64,000 bases of DNA from Oscillospiraceae bacterium (GCA_902766785.1 CACXEO010000048.1:62001-126000); one strand, 5' to 3'; shown: positions 37,804-47,490, counted from the stretch's first letter. The notes: a model not told the origin generated them from the sequence alone. Numbers and translations: made by a program.

Positions 37804-39702
37804 ATGATCAAGGTCACACTAAAAGACGGCACTGTCAAGGAATTTGAAGCCGGTATTTCGGCAGCCGACGCCGCAAAAGAAATCAGCATGGGGCTCTACA
37901 GGGTCGCCTGCGCCGCTAAAATCAACGGGGAGGCAGCCGACCTGCGCACCCCCTTGAACGGGGACTGCGAGCTCGAAATCTGCACTTTTGACAGCCCGGA
38001 AGGAAAGCACGCTTACTGGCACACTACCGCGCATATCCTGGCGCAGGCGGTTCAGCACCTTTTCCCAGAGGCCAAGTTCGGAATTGGCCCGGCTATCGAC
38101 AGCGGGTTTTACTACGATATGGATCTCCCACGCAGCCTGACCCCGGAGGATTTTTCCGCGATTGAAGCCGAGATGAAAAAGATCATCAAGGCGGATATCC
38201 CGCTTACCCGGCGGGTAATCCCTGCCGCCGAAGCATATGAATTCATGAAGGAACGCGGGCAGGACTATAAGCTTGAGCTGATTGAGGAACACGCAGGAAA
38301 AGGCGAAGATATTTCACTTTATGAGCAGGGTGATTTTACCGACCTCTGCGCCGGCCCTCACCTCCTTTCCACCGGGCGGGTCAAAGCGGTTAAAATTACC
38401 AACGTAACCGGCGCTTACTGGCGCGCGGATGCGAACAACAAGATGCTTCAGCGTCTTTACGGTATCTCGTTCCCGAAAACCAGCGAGCTGGACGCCCACC
38501 TCGCCATGCTGGAGGAGGCTAAAAAGCGTGACCACCGCAGGTTAGGTAAGGAACTGGAGCTTTTCACCATTATGGACGAAGGCCCCGGCTTCCCCTTCTT
38601 CCTGCCCAAAGGGATGGTTCTCAAAAACCTGCTGATCGACTACTGGCGTAGAATCCACAAGGAAGCCGGCTACCAGGAGATCAGCACCCCTATGATCCTT
38701 TCCCGCACTCTTTGGGAACAGAGCGGCCATTGGGGCCACTATGAAAAGAACATGTATACCACCGTCATCGACGACCAGGATTTTGCCATCAAGCCGATGA
38801 ACTGTCCGGGCGGCATCCTTGTTTATAAAACCAAGATGCGTTCCTACCGCGACCTGCCGCTGCGGATGGGCGAGCTCGGCGTTGTCCACCGCCACGAGCT
38901 TTCCGGCGCACTCCACGGTTTGATGCGTGTGCGCTGCTTTACGCAGGATGACGCGCATATCTTCATGACCCCCGATCAGATCAAGGATGAGATCAAAGGT
39001 GTTGTCCGGTTGATTGACAAAGTTTACCAAACTTTCGGGTTCCAGTACCACATTGAGCTTTCCACCATGCCGGAGGACCACATGGGTGATGATGCACAGT
39101 GGGAGCTTGCGACCGAGGCTCTCCGTGACGCAATTAGTGAGCTTGGCTACGACTATGAGGTCAACGAGGGAGACGGTGCCTTCTACGGGCCGAAGCTCGA
39201 TTTCCACCTGACCGACTGCATCGGGCGTACTTGGCAGTGCGGCACCATCCAGCTCGACTTCCAGCTACCGGAACGCTTTGAACTGGAATACACCGGGGCG
39301 GACGGCGAACGTCACCGCCCGATTATGATTCACAGGGTGGTATTCGGCAGTATCGAACGGTTTATTGGCATCCTAACCGAGCATTTCGCCGGGGCATTCC
39401 CGCTCTGGCTCTCCCCGGTTCAGGCCAAAGTGATCCCGATTAGTGAAAAACACTTGGGATACGCAAAACAGATTGCGGCAGAACTTGAAAAAGCTGGTAT
39501 GCGGGTCGAGACCGACGAACGCAACGAAAAAGTCGGTTACAAAATCCGCGAAGCACAGCTTGAGAAAGTGCCCTATATGATCATCGTGGGTGATAAAGAG
39601 GCCGAAAACAAAACGGTTTCTATCCGTGACCGCAGCGAGGGTGACCTCGGCTCGATGAGCCTTGATACATTCCTTGATAAGTACCATGAAAATTTAAAGT
39701 AA
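37804..39702 (+). CDS. thrS: threonine--tRNA ligase
   Basis: Class II synthetase that charges tRNA-Thr. 632 residues from ATG 37804 (AAAGGAACGTG site); the frame is open upstream only through the T-box. TGS domain (about 1-62), second additional editing domain with HTTAHILAQAV (HxxxH, about 76-86), catalytic domain with motif 2 MRVRCFTQDDAH and motif 3 GSIERFIG, and the anticodon domain (about 530-632). It is followed by a 137-base gap. Confidence 0.97.
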   Translation: MIKVTLKDGTVKEFEAGISAADAAKEISMGLYRVACAAKINGEAADLRTPLNGDCELEICTFDSPEGKHAYWHTTAHILAQAVQHLFPEAKFGIGPAIDSGFYYDMDLPRSLTPEDFSAIEAEMKKIIKADIPLTRRVIPAAEAYEFMKERGQDYKLELIEEHAGKGEDISLYEQGDFTDLCAGPHLLSTGRVKAVKITNVTGAYWRADANNKMLQRLYGISFPKTSELDAHLAMLEEAKKRDHRRLGKELELFTIMDEGPGFPFFLPKGMVLKNLLIDYWRRIHKEAGYQEISTPMILSRTLWEQSGHWGHYEKNMYTTVIDDQDFAIKPMNCPGGILVYKTKMRSYRDLPLRMGELGVVHRHELSGALHGLMRVRCFTQDDAHIFMTPDQIKDEIKGVVRLIDKVYQTFGFQYHIELSTMPEDHMGDDAQWELATEALRDAISELGYDYEVNEGDGAFYGPKLDFHLTDCIGRTWQCGTIQLDFQLPERFELEYTGADGERHRPIMIHRVVFGSIERFIGILTEHFAGAFPLWLSPVQAKVIPISEKHLGYAKQIAAELEKAGMRVETDERNEKVGYKIREAQLEKVPYMIIVGDKEAENKTVSIRDRSEGDLGSMSLDTFLDKYHENLK

Positions 39703-39839
39703 TATTATTTTCTCCCCTATTCACAGCGAAAAACGGCATTAAAGCATTCCGCTATGTGCAGAAAACAGCGTACACTTTAACCGCGCAATTAAAAAAGTTT
39801 TATATAAAGACTTTTATATAACGCACTGGAGGTATTATC

Positions 39840-40790
39840 ATGTCAAAAAGCAGATTTGCAGAACTTTACGGCGGTCCGCACCGGACTATCATTTCAGACT
39901 CACCGGAACTGAAATTTTTTGTCTCAGTCATCAATGAAGATTTTGAGACAGCAATTTCTCAGTTCGGGAAGGAGAAACAATTTGGCGGAGAGCCGGTTCT
40001 TGACATCCCTCAGGGGCGCTACACCGGCATTGAAGAAATCAAAACTTTTGCCGAAGAATGGGGAAAAAGGTTTGGAACGAAGCACGGCGGATTTGTGGAA
40101 GCAGTTATTCAAACTAGATCTGGCGGGCGTTCTGCTACCGAGCTGGTCCTACACTTTATCCATAACGGTGAAGAGAAAGTTGCCCCAATGGCCTTGGTTG
40201 CCGAACTGCGCAGTGACGGAAAAATGGATGAGTGTCATATCTATTATAATTTCAATGTCATTCCCGGCACAAACGCTTACCGCCCGCCGATCTTTCCTCC
40301 AAAAGATAATTTTGACACCCGACAGGAAATGGTATCCGGATCCGTTCGGGAATACCTCATGGGATTGCACGATCCTTCCGTCTCCTCCTTCTCTGAAAAG
40401 GCTGACCGTATTTTTGCCGAAGAAGTTATTTTCGGCGGATACGGCCCAAACGAGCTGGATTCCTCCCTTAAACCCAAACCGCGCGAAGAGGTTAAGCGTG
40501 AATTTGAGTCTATCAAAAAAACTCTTACCGAATATGTTTGGATTCGTGTAGAGACAATCATTGATGATGGATGTGTCTGCTGCATCGAATGGGAACAGCT
40601 TGTTACTCCGGCCGGCCGGAAAGAAAAGAACCGTTTGAGCGAAGCAGGATGCAGCTTCTATGAACGGGATCAAAACGGACAGATCTGTTCGATTCGTATC
40701 ATTGACTACGCTTATTGCGAGGACCAGATTGATTGGTCAAGAGCACGCAAAACCAAAGAAGAGGCCGAAAAAATTAACTACATGGGTTAA
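39840..40790 (+). CDS. protein with two probable SnoaL/NTF2-like halves, unknown function
   Basis: 316 residues with no signal peptide or membrane segment. The protein seems to have two similar halves (about 1-150 and 160-300), each with an early helix followed by a curved sheet: YTGIEEIKTFAEEWGKRF in the first and REEVKREFESIKKTL in the second, then strands ending in a short acidic or aromatic tail. This is the pattern of NTF2-like small-ligand enzymes or binding proteins. I do not recognise the family; the assignment is from predicted fold only. A good ribosome binding site (GGAGG) precedes ATG 39840. Monocistronic, with its own terminator. Confidence 0.6.
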   Translation: MSKSRFAELYGGPHRTIISDSPELKFFVSVINEDFETAISQFGKEKQFGGEPVLDIPQGRYTGIEEIKTFAEEWGKRFGTKHGGFVEAVIQTRSGGRSATELVLHFIHNGEEKVAPMALVAELRSDGKMDECHIYYNFNVIPGTNAYRPPIFPPKDNFDTRQEMVSGSVREYLMGLHDPSVSSFSEKADRIFAEEVIFGGYGPNELDSSLKPKPREEVKREFESIKKTLTEYVWIRVETIIDDGCVCCIEWEQLVTPAGRKEKNRLSEAGCSFYERDQNGQICSIRIIDYAYCEDQIDWSRARKTKEEAEKINYMG

Positions 40791-40801
40791 TTCATTTATT
40801 C

Positions 40802-40846
40802 AACAATAAAAATGCTCCGGAATCTACCGGAGCGTTTTTATTGTTC
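40802..40846. terminator. bidirectional terminator
   Basis: AACAATAAAAATGCTCCGG pairs with CCGGAGCGTTTTTATTGTT (one G-U), loop AATCTA. It sits between convergent genes ending at 40790 and 40847. Confidence 0.85.
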
Positions 40847-41758
40847 CTATTCTTCCAGTGCCTCAAACCATCCCTGAACCATTGCTTTCCCCTCAGAAGA
40901 CGGGGTAAAAATCTTCGTCTTTTTCTCTTCGCGGTAGCTTCCGGCCAGCTGCTGACAAGTTACTTTTTCCTCTTTGATCCGCGCTAAAAAGCGGATTGCT
41001 TCTTTCCTCACCGTATAATCGTAATTTGTCAAATTGGTCTGCATGGAGTTGCTCAACTGGTCGAAAAGATCGTCGGTCCGTGAGAGAATCCCCTCAGAAA
41101 AGCGCTGTTCCAGCCCAGCCTCCAAAAACGCCGCCTGTTTCTTCAGCCGCGCTTCTTCAGAAAGTTCGACCATCAACGGGCTATGCCAATAATCAACTAC
41201 CTTATTCCCTCCCAAAAGCTGCAAGCCTTCGACCAGCCGGACAGATTCCCCCATATCGTCTTTGTACTCCACCGTTCGTTCTACCTGATATTCAATTCCA
41301 CCGACCTGGTCGATCAGGTCGGCGAGCGCCTTTTCATTACATTTAATATAACGGTCCACCTGAATAAAGAAGGCGTTCTGAACCCCGGCGCAAACCATAT
41401 CGACACCGCCGTACTCATAAAGCTGGGAAAGTGTCCCTGTTTTGATGTTTACCGTAGCTTCAAGTTCCGGCGGTAGCGGTACAAAACGGATAATCCGCTC
41501 CTCCGGGCAGAAACGCAGGAGTGTAAAATAGTCCGGTGTGTTAATATCGTCTTTGCCGCACATCAGAAGAACGGTGAGGTTATCCGCGCTTACAGGCTGG
41601 TATTCAGGTTCTCCCGCAACCGACTGCTGTGAGGAATCCACAGGGGTAAAAAGGCCGGTGAGAGCCACAATTCCAGAACTAATAAGCCCCAGAACTGCCA
41701 TTGAAAAGAGAAACGCCACAAAAAAAGCCTTCATCCCAATATATTTTGGCTGAGCCAT
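40847..41758 (-). CDS. LytR-CpsA-Psr-like protein with altered catalytic motif
   Basis: 303 residues: one TM helix (about 9-34) and an extracytoplasmic LCP-like domain (NLTVLLMCGKDD; DQVGGIEYQV; the variant YGGVDMVCAGV in place of the usual GG motif). LCP enzymes attach wall teichoic acids or other polymers to peptidoglycan. The usual SIPRD motif, whose arginine binds the pyrophosphate, reads PLPPELE here, so catalysis may be lost. A short C-terminal domain (about 215-303) follows. Monocistronic; alternatively a regulatory member of the family. Confidence 0.7.
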   Translation of the reverse strand: MAQPKYIGMKAFFVAFLFSMAVLGLISSGIVALTGLFTPVDSSQQSVAGEPEYQPVSADNLTVLLMCGKDDINTPDYFTLLRFCPEERIIRFVPLPPELEATVNIKTGTLSQLYEYGGVDMVCAGVQNAFFIQVDRYIKCNEKALADLIDQVGGIEYQVERTVEYKDDMGESVRLVEGLQLLGGNKVVDYWHSPLMVELSEEARLKKQAAFLEAGLEQRFSEGILSRTDDLFDQLSNSMQTNLTNYDYTVRKEAIRFLARIKEEKVTCQQLAGSYREEKKTKIFTPSSEGKAMVQGWFEALEE

Positions 41759-41814
41759 AAGCTTCCTCCCGTCCTTTCATTTACTGAAAGTATGGGCAAA
41801 ACTCGCAAAAAAAT

Positions 41815-41838
41815 ACAGGCCGTTTTGAAACGGCCTGT
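41815..41838 (-). terminator. terminator of the Nudix gene
   Basis: ACAGGCCGTTT and AAACGGCCTGT enclose TG; on the minus strand the stem is followed by a run of T. It lies just past the Nudix stop. Confidence 0.75.
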
Positions 41839-41844
41839 ACGATT

Positions 41845-42252
41845 TTAACCGCGAATCACCTGTTTTGCTTTATTGACCAGCTGTTTGTCATTATCGTAGG
41901 TCAAAATCGTGTGCGCCCGGTTAATTTCCACCCACTTGATCTGCGCAATCTCTTCTTCCTGGGGCGTATAATCATAATTCTGCGCCCTGGCAATAAAATA
42001 GATGACATCCTTTTGGGTATCCTTTTTGGGGGAATAGGAGATGACCTCCCGGAAACTTGGGTCGATAATCACATCGATTCCCGTCTCCTCCTTGATTTCC
42101 CGAAGCGCGGTTTCCACTTCTGTTTCACCGGATTCCACATGGCCTTTGGGAAAAGACCAGTGACCGCCGTTTGCATGCTTAATAAGCAGCAGCTCGGTGT
42201 TTCCATGAAACCGGCGAAACACCAGCGCGCCGCATGATTTTTCCAACGTCAT
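41845..42252 (-). CDS. Nudix hydrolase
   Basis: 135 residues from ATG 42252 (GAGGA seven bases upstream). The Nudix box GxxxxxExxxxxxxREUxEExGU is complete (GHVESGETEVETALREIKEE). The preceding region (KSCGALVFRR ... LLLIKHANGGHWSFPKG) resembles diadenosine-tetraphosphate hydrolases, so Ap4A or a similar nucleotide is the likely substrate. Monocistronic. Confidence 0.88.
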   Translation of the reverse strand: MTLEKSCGALVFRRFHGNTELLLIKHANGGHWSFPKGHVESGETEVETALREIKEETGIDVIIDPSFREVISYSPKKDTQKDVIYFIARAQNYDYTPQEEEIAQIKWVEINRAHTILTYDNDKQLVNKAKQVIRG

Positions 42253-42343
42253 AGTTCTTCCTCGCAAAAGTAATAATAATTATTTTTATTATAGCATATA
42301 TGACGGGAAAAGTCAGTGCGTTCACACAATTTTAATTTTTAAA

Positions 42344-44611
42344 TCAGCCGCATTTGCTGTAACCGCAGTTGCGGCATACAACGCAGCCGCCCTCGTGCTC
42401 CACAGCGGAACCGCATTCGGGGCAGTATTTAAACGCCTTATCCGCATTTCCCAGCGGCGCTCCATCCCCGGAGGAGTTTGGGATGACCGGAGGCATGGCG
42501 GCCGAACCGCCCGCTTTAATCAAATCATCTACCTTTTTGATCACCTTGGCGATCCCATCTGGACAGGAAGTGCATTTCATGCCCGATTGCCGCACTGTGG
42601 ACGGGCAGCGGATCCCCTTTAGCTGGTCAAGGATTTCCTCAACTGAAATGCCGGAACGCAGGGCGATGGACGCAAGCCGCGCCGTCGCCTCCGACTGGGA
42701 AGGGCAGCCCCCGGCTTTCCCGGTGCTGGTGAAGACCTCGCAGATTCCGTTTTCATCATAATTGACTGTTACATACAGGTTGCCGCAGCCGATTTTTACC
42801 CGCTCGGTAAAACCGCTTGTCACCTCCGGCCGGGGCCGCGGGGTAATATTGGTTGGATATGCCGCCTTTTCCTGCCCCGCCTCTTTTTCATCGCCCCTCT
42901 TTACTTTGCCGATGTTGAGAACCTGGCTGTCACGTGAACCGTCCCGGTAAATGGTGACCCCCTTGCAGCCAAGTTTATAAGCAAGGTCGTAAACTTCACG
43001 AACATCGTCGACTGTGGCGGTTTTGACAAAATTAACCGTTTTTGATACCGCGTTGTCGGTGTGGCGCTGAAAAGCAGCCTGCATCTTGACATGGTATTCC
43101 GGGCTGACGTCGTGCGAGCAGACGAAGACACGCCGGATGTCTTCCGGAATTTCAGGAATATGGGCAAGCGTTCCCTCAGAGGCGATTTTCCGCATCAGCT
43201 CCTCTGTATAAAGGCCGCGTTTTTCCAGCGTATCCCGCAGAATCGGGTTGACCTCGACCATTTCGGTATTGTCCATGACGTTGCGGATGAATGCGTAGGC
43301 GAAAACCGGTTCGACGCCTGAGCTGACCCCCGCAATAATCGACAGAGTACCGGTCGGAGCAATGGTGGTAACGGTTGCGTTGCGGACAGGCGTGCCGTCT
43401 TTCAGGGTACTCTGAGCAAAGAGCGGGAAAGCACCCCGCACCTTTGCGAGCGCTTCTGTTTCTTTTTTCCCTGTATCGTTGATAAACGCCATTACTTTTT
43501 CGCCAAGCGCTACGCCCTCCTCAGAATTATAGGGAACGCCCATGCGCAGGAGCATGTCCGCAAAGCCCATGACGCCAAGGCCGATTTTGCGGAGCCGCTT
43601 GGTGGTTTCGTCAATCTTCTCAATCGGATACTTATTGACCTCGATAACGTTATCCAGAAAGTGGACGGCGGTGCGAACCGTTCTTTGCAGGCGGTCGTAG
43701 TTCAGCGTAAAGGTTCCCTCCGCGGTTTCATCCAGCATAGCTACCAGGTTGATGGAGCCAAGGTTGCAGGATTCATAGGGCAGCAGGGGCTGTTCGCCGC
43801 AAGGATTGGTACTTTCAATTTCCGCAATGTCCGGCACCACATTGTCGCGATTGAGGCGGTCCAGAAATATAATCCCGGGTTCGCCGTTCCTCCAAGCGTT
43901 TTCTACAATTTTTTCATAAACTTCCTTTGCGGCAAGTTTACGGACAACTTCTTTGGTTGAGGGGTCTACCAGGTCGTATTCCTCACCCTTTTCCACAGCC
44001 TGCATAAACTTTTCCGTAATGCCGACTGAGATATTGAAGTTGGTAATATCGGCATTATCCTTCTTGCAGTCAATAAAAGAAAGAATATCTGGGTGGTCAA
44101 CCCGCAGGATTCCCATATTTGCACCACGCCGGGTACCGCCCTGTTTAACAGCTTCAGTGGCCATATTAAAAACTTTCATAAAACTGATCGGTCCGCTTGC
44201 AACGCCTCCGGTGGAATTGACCGTCGCCCCTGCGGGACGCAAGCGGGAAAAGGAAAAACCAGTCCCACCGCCGGATTTATGGATCAGCGCCGCCTGTTTG
44301 ATCGCTTCAAAAATCCCTTCCATGCTGTCTTCAATGGGCAGTACAAAGCAGGCGGAAAGCTGGCCAAGCGGCCGGCCGGCGTTCATCAGTGTTGGAGAGT
44401 TCGGCAGAAATTCAAGCTCGGTCATCACACGGAAAAATTCTTCAGCAACCGCTTTGGTATCTGCTTTATCGTCGTAATGGAGATCCGCCTCCGCAATGGC
44501 GTCAGCGACCCTGCGGAACAAGCCCTCAACGGTTTCAGTGGGTTTTCCCGTTTCATCTTTTACCAGGTACCGGCGGCTGAGCACCAGTTCCGCATTTTTG
44601 GTTATTTTCAT
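42344..44611 (-). CDS. nrdJ: adenosylcobalamin-dependent ribonucleoside-diphosphate reductase (class II)
   Basis: Makes deoxyribonucleotides with B12 as radical source. 755 residues: the barrel with NPCGEQPLLPYESCNLGSINL-type active-site cysteine and LNYDRL regions, GGGTGFSFSRLRP and RRGANMGIL, and the C-terminal zinc/redox tail with CPECGS and CRNCGYSKC motifs that resembles the NrdJ tail. No ATP-cone is seen at the N-terminus. It can work in air or without it, which fits variable oxygen exposure. A possible NrdR box lies just upstream. Confidence 0.95.
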   Translation of the reverse strand: MKITKNAELVLSRRYLVKDETGKPTETVEGLFRRVADAIAEADLHYDDKADTKAVAEEFFRVMTELEFLPNSPTLMNAGRPLGQLSACFVLPIEDSMEGIFEAIKQAALIHKSGGGTGFSFSRLRPAGATVNSTGGVASGPISFMKVFNMATEAVKQGGTRRGANMGILRVDHPDILSFIDCKKDNADITNFNISVGITEKFMQAVEKGEEYDLVDPSTKEVVRKLAAKEVYEKIVENAWRNGEPGIIFLDRLNRDNVVPDIAEIESTNPCGEQPLLPYESCNLGSINLVAMLDETAEGTFTLNYDRLQRTVRTAVHFLDNVIEVNKYPIEKIDETTKRLRKIGLGVMGFADMLLRMGVPYNSEEGVALGEKVMAFINDTGKKETEALAKVRGAFPLFAQSTLKDGTPVRNATVTTIAPTGTLSIIAGVSSGVEPVFAYAFIRNVMDNTEMVEVNPILRDTLEKRGLYTEELMRKIASEGTLAHIPEIPEDIRRVFVCSHDVSPEYHVKMQAAFQRHTDNAVSKTVNFVKTATVDDVREVYDLAYKLGCKGVTIYRDGSRDSQVLNIGKVKRGDEKEAGQEKAAYPTNITPRPRPEVTSGFTERVKIGCGNLYVTVNYDENGICEVFTSTGKAGGCPSQSEATARLASIALRSGISVEEILDQLKGIRCPSTVRQSGMKCTSCPDGIAKVIKKVDDLIKAGGSAAMPPVIPNSSGDGAPLGNADKAFKYCPECGSAVEHEGGCVVCRNCGYSKCG

Positions 44612-44966
44612 TACAAATCCCCCTTATCTTGTGCTTTTATCCAATGCAATATACTATATACTGTATCACAAGAAAAAACAAAAAACAATTGAATCAGTTT
44701 ATTTTTTTTATTTTAGGGGAAAATTTTAAGTTTATGACAGTTTCCAGCAATTAATTTGGTCGTTTTGTCAAATAATAAAAACAGTAATCCTGTTGGCTCT
44801 GATTTTTTCCGCCCGGTTAAACCGTAATCCCATTACAGGGGGCAAATCCGTTTGAAGAAATGGACAAGCCTTACAGGTACTAGCGCACACATTTTATTTT
44901 AAGTGGCGCTTCTTAGAAAAACAAATTATTTAAATTTGTACAGGCTTTTTATTCGGAGGAATTCAT
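44612..44966. other. divergent intergenic region, nrdJ and vanY-like genes
   Basis: It contains a NrdR-like dyad (44651-44666), GTAATCCCATTAC (44824-44836) and the 19-base inverted repeat ACAAATT-ATTTA-AATTTGT (44921-44939) just before the vanY-like ribosome binding site. No cobalamin riboswitch core is visible, although nrdJ needs B12. No ORF. Confidence 0.5.
44651..44666 (-). promoter_or_regulatory. possible NrdR box upstream of nrdJ
   Basis: ATACTATATACTGTAT is a 16-base palindrome with two mismatched pairs, AT-rich in the middle, as NrdR boxes are. Only one copy is seen, whereas NrdR boxes usually come in pairs. It lies 40 bases before nrdJ. Tentative. Confidence 0.3.
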
Positions 44967-45746
44967 ATGAAAGGATTTACAAAAATAGTATTGTTTACAG
45001 GAGCGGCTGTTACTCTGGGCATCGCGAGTTTTACTCTTTCCACTACCCTGGCCGACCGGGAAACGAATCCGTCCGGCGGCGGTTCAAGTGCCGGTTCATC
45101 AGCGTCGCCCTCCCAACGGCACAAAGAGAACCTCAGCTCCACATCATCAAGCGAGGTGAGTACAACGCCTGAAATTAATAGAACTGACTGGAACCTGCTT
45201 CTGGTCAACCCGAACCACAGCGTACCGGAGGACCTCCAGCCGGTGCTGGCACAAGTGCAGGGGAAGTATGAAATGGATGAACGGGTAGCGCCATATATGA
45301 AAGAGATGATTGCCGCCGCAAAAGAAGACGGAATCAACCTCTGGGTTCTTTCCACCTACCGGACATATGAATATCAACAGGGATTGTTTGACACCAATGT
45401 CAAGCAGTTAAAAAGCCAGGGAATGACGGAAGAAGAGGCCATAAAAGAGACGGCGGCGAATGTTGCGGTTCCCGGAACAAGCGAGCATCATACCGGCCTT
45501 GCGGCTGACATTATGTGCGCGGAGTGGACCGGCGGGATTACGGACGACTTCGCAGAGACAGACGCCTATCAATGGCTGTATGCACACTGTGCCGAATACG
45601 GCTTCATTGAACGCTACCCCAAAGGCTCGACTGAGATTACGGGGATTGTTTACGAACCGTGGCATTTCCGCTACGTTGGGAAAGAGCACGCCGAAATCAT
45701 TATGAAAAAAGGGATCACCCTGGAGGAATACCTGGGGATTCGCTGA
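44967..45746 (+). CDS. VanY-like D-alanyl-D-alanine carboxypeptidase (M15)
   Basis: Zinc peptidase that trims the terminal D-Ala from peptidoglycan precursors or stems. 259 residues: an N-terminal signal/anchor (1-29), a Ser-rich linker (to about 70), then the VanY domain with the STYRTYEYQ motif, the zinc motif SEHHTGLAAD and EPWHFRYVG. GGAGGAATT precedes ATG 44967. It stands alone with a strong terminator, so it is more likely a housekeeping peptidase than part of a vancomycin cluster. A VanZ-like gene is far away at 31.7 kb. Confidence 0.9.
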   Translation: MKGFTKIVLFTGAAVTLGIASFTLSTTLADRETNPSGGGSSAGSSASPSQRHKENLSSTSSSEVSTTPEINRTDWNLLLVNPNHSVPEDLQPVLAQVQGKYEMDERVAPYMKEMIAAAKEDGINLWVLSTYRTYEYQQGLFDTNVKQLKSQGMTEEEAIKETAANVAVPGTSEHHTGLAADIMCAEWTGGITDDFAETDAYQWLYAHCAEYGFIERYPKGSTEITGIVYEPWHFRYVGKEHAEIIMKKGITLEEYLGIR

Positions 45747-45751
45747 AAACA

Positions 45752-45788
45752 CAGAGCCGGCAGGATGGATGCCATCCTGCCGGCTCTG
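45752..45788 (+). terminator. terminator of the VanY-like gene
   Basis: CAGAGCCGGCAGGATGG and its exact complement enclose the loop ATG: 17 bp. Confidence 0.85.
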
Positions 45789-45873
45789 CTGTTATGGAAA
45801 GAGAGGATTAGTCGTTTGTTATGTTTTGGCTCCTTTTTCAGGAACCTGTTAAGCACAGCTCCACGCGCCCGTC

Positions 45874-47406
45874 TTATTCTGCTTTAAAGCGGAACACATT
45901 CCAGGAGTGCTTTTTCAGCACGGCCCTTGCAACTCCGTTTTCCGGCGCGTCCAGGGGAAGGGTAACAGGTGCAATAACGTCCGGGGTTTCAAAGGTATTG
46001 CGGACAAACGGGTCTTCGTTGTAAAGCTCAATCCGCTCAACGGGAACGAGTTCGCCAAAGGAACGCAGGTCGATTGCGGCCTCAATATCGTCATCCATGG
46101 AACAGTTGATGGCAAAGACTGTGACGTCTTTTGTCTCCGGATTGTATACAACCGCGTTGACAATTGCCGGATGCTCGCCGTAGTGCTCAGTTTCAACACT
46201 GGGGCCATCTACAACAGTGCGGATCGCAATTCCTTTTCCATACTTTGCCACATGCATAAACGGATAAAACGTCCCTTGCTTAATCGCACCGCCGCCCTCT
46301 TGGGTAGAGATCATTCCGCCGTTGTTTACAATCAAAGACTGGTTTGCAATCTTAACACGGTCAGCATTGTTGAGGAACGTACAAAGAATACCGCCGTAAA
46401 TCATTGTATCCACCTGTGTAAATGCAGAATATCCACGCGCCTTAAACGCGGAAAACTCTTCAGTCCCGCCGGCACGGTCACTTGTAATAACGCCCCATTC
46501 GTCAAATGAAATATTAATGGTTTTATTGGAATGGGTGGCGACCTTTACATAATCCGCCGCGCCTTTGGCCATATCCAGAAAATCCTGCAAATCGGTAAAA
46601 AAGTGCGGAATATCGTTAAACGTATCCAACAGCGGATAGAACATGTTTGCAGCCGGGGTGTAGTTATAATAGCGGTGGAGGGAAATATAGTCAATCTGCT
46701 CATAAGCGCGTTCAAAAACCATCCTATCCCAGAAGCCAAAGGTTTTGTGCTCCGGCTCAGTCGCGCAGCTGCCGCAGAAAACCGTCTCGATTGATGGGTC
46801 GGTCCAGCGCATCAGCTTAGCGGCTTCCATTGCTTTTTTTGCGTAAGCGTCAGCATCCATGCAGCAGATCTGCCAAGGTCCGTCCATTTCATTTCCAAGA
46901 CACCACGTTTTAATTCCGTACGGTTTTTCGGAACCGTTTTTCACACGAAGGCTGCTCCAATAAGTATCGCCGTTTCCATTACAATAGTCAAGGAATTCCT
47001 GCGCGTCCTGTGGCGTTCCTGTTCCCATATTCGTGGCCATCATCACTTCAAAGCCGGTGTCTTTTGCATATTTTACAAATTCATCTGTACCCACTTCATT
47101 TGTTTCAACCCTTTTCCAGGCCGGGTCAAATTTTGCCGGACGCTCGGCTTTCGGGCCGATTCCGTCTTTCCAATCATAACCGGAAACAAAGTTACCGCCC
47201 GGATAGCGGATAATAGAAACGCCGAGTTCGCGGATCAACTCTTTCACGTCGCCACGGAAGCCATTTTCATCCGCGGTGGGATGACCCGGCTCATAGATAC
47301 CGCCGTAAACCGTCCTGCCCAGGTGCTCAACAAACGAACCCATCAGACGGCGGTCAACTTCACTGATTTTATAGGCTTTGTCGGCTGTAATTACTGCTTT
47401 TTTCAT
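45874..47406 (-). CDS. GH51 alpha-L-arabinofuranosidase
   Basis: Cleaves terminal alpha-L-arabinofuranosyl groups from arabinan or arabinoxylan fragments. 510 residues, normal for the intracellular GH51 type; no signal peptide. Acid/base E173 in WCLGNEMDG and nucleophile E303 in ISFDEWG, with the IIRYPGGNFVSGYDW family motif at about 65-79. It stands alone with its own promoter region, so it probably acts on imported arabino-oligosaccharides. AbfA-type orthologues are common in gut and rumen Firmicutes. Confidence 0.93.
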   Translation of the reverse strand: MKKAVITADKAYKISEVDRRLMGSFVEHLGRTVYGGIYEPGHPTADENGFRGDVKELIRELGVSIIRYPGGNFVSGYDWKDGIGPKAERPAKFDPAWKRVETNEVGTDEFVKYAKDTGFEVMMATNMGTGTPQDAQEFLDYCNGNGDTYWSSLRVKNGSEKPYGIKTWCLGNEMDGPWQICCMDADAYAKKAMEAAKLMRWTDPSIETVFCGSCATEPEHKTFGFWDRMVFERAYEQIDYISLHRYYNYTPAANMFYPLLDTFNDIPHFFTDLQDFLDMAKGAADYVKVATHSNKTINISFDEWGVITSDRAGGTEEFSAFKARGYSAFTQVDTMIYGGILCTFLNNADRVKIANQSLIVNNGGMISTQEGGGAIKQGTFYPFMHVAKYGKGIAIRTVVDGPSVETEHYGEHPAIVNAVVYNPETKDVTVFAINCSMDDDIEAAIDLRSFGELVPVERIELYNEDPFVRNTFETPDVIAPVTLPLDAPENGVARAVLKKHSWNVFRFKAE

Positions 47407-47490
47407 ATAATACCTCCATGATAGTTACTGAAACAATTATTTAATGTTTTCAAAAGCCAGTTTTATATTGTTTAGTATAACATATTGAGG

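Noticed and set aside
44967..45746. vancomycin resistance cluster
   Set aside because: VanY-like and VanZ-like genes exist but are 13 kb apart, and no vanH, vanA or vanX genes lie between them.
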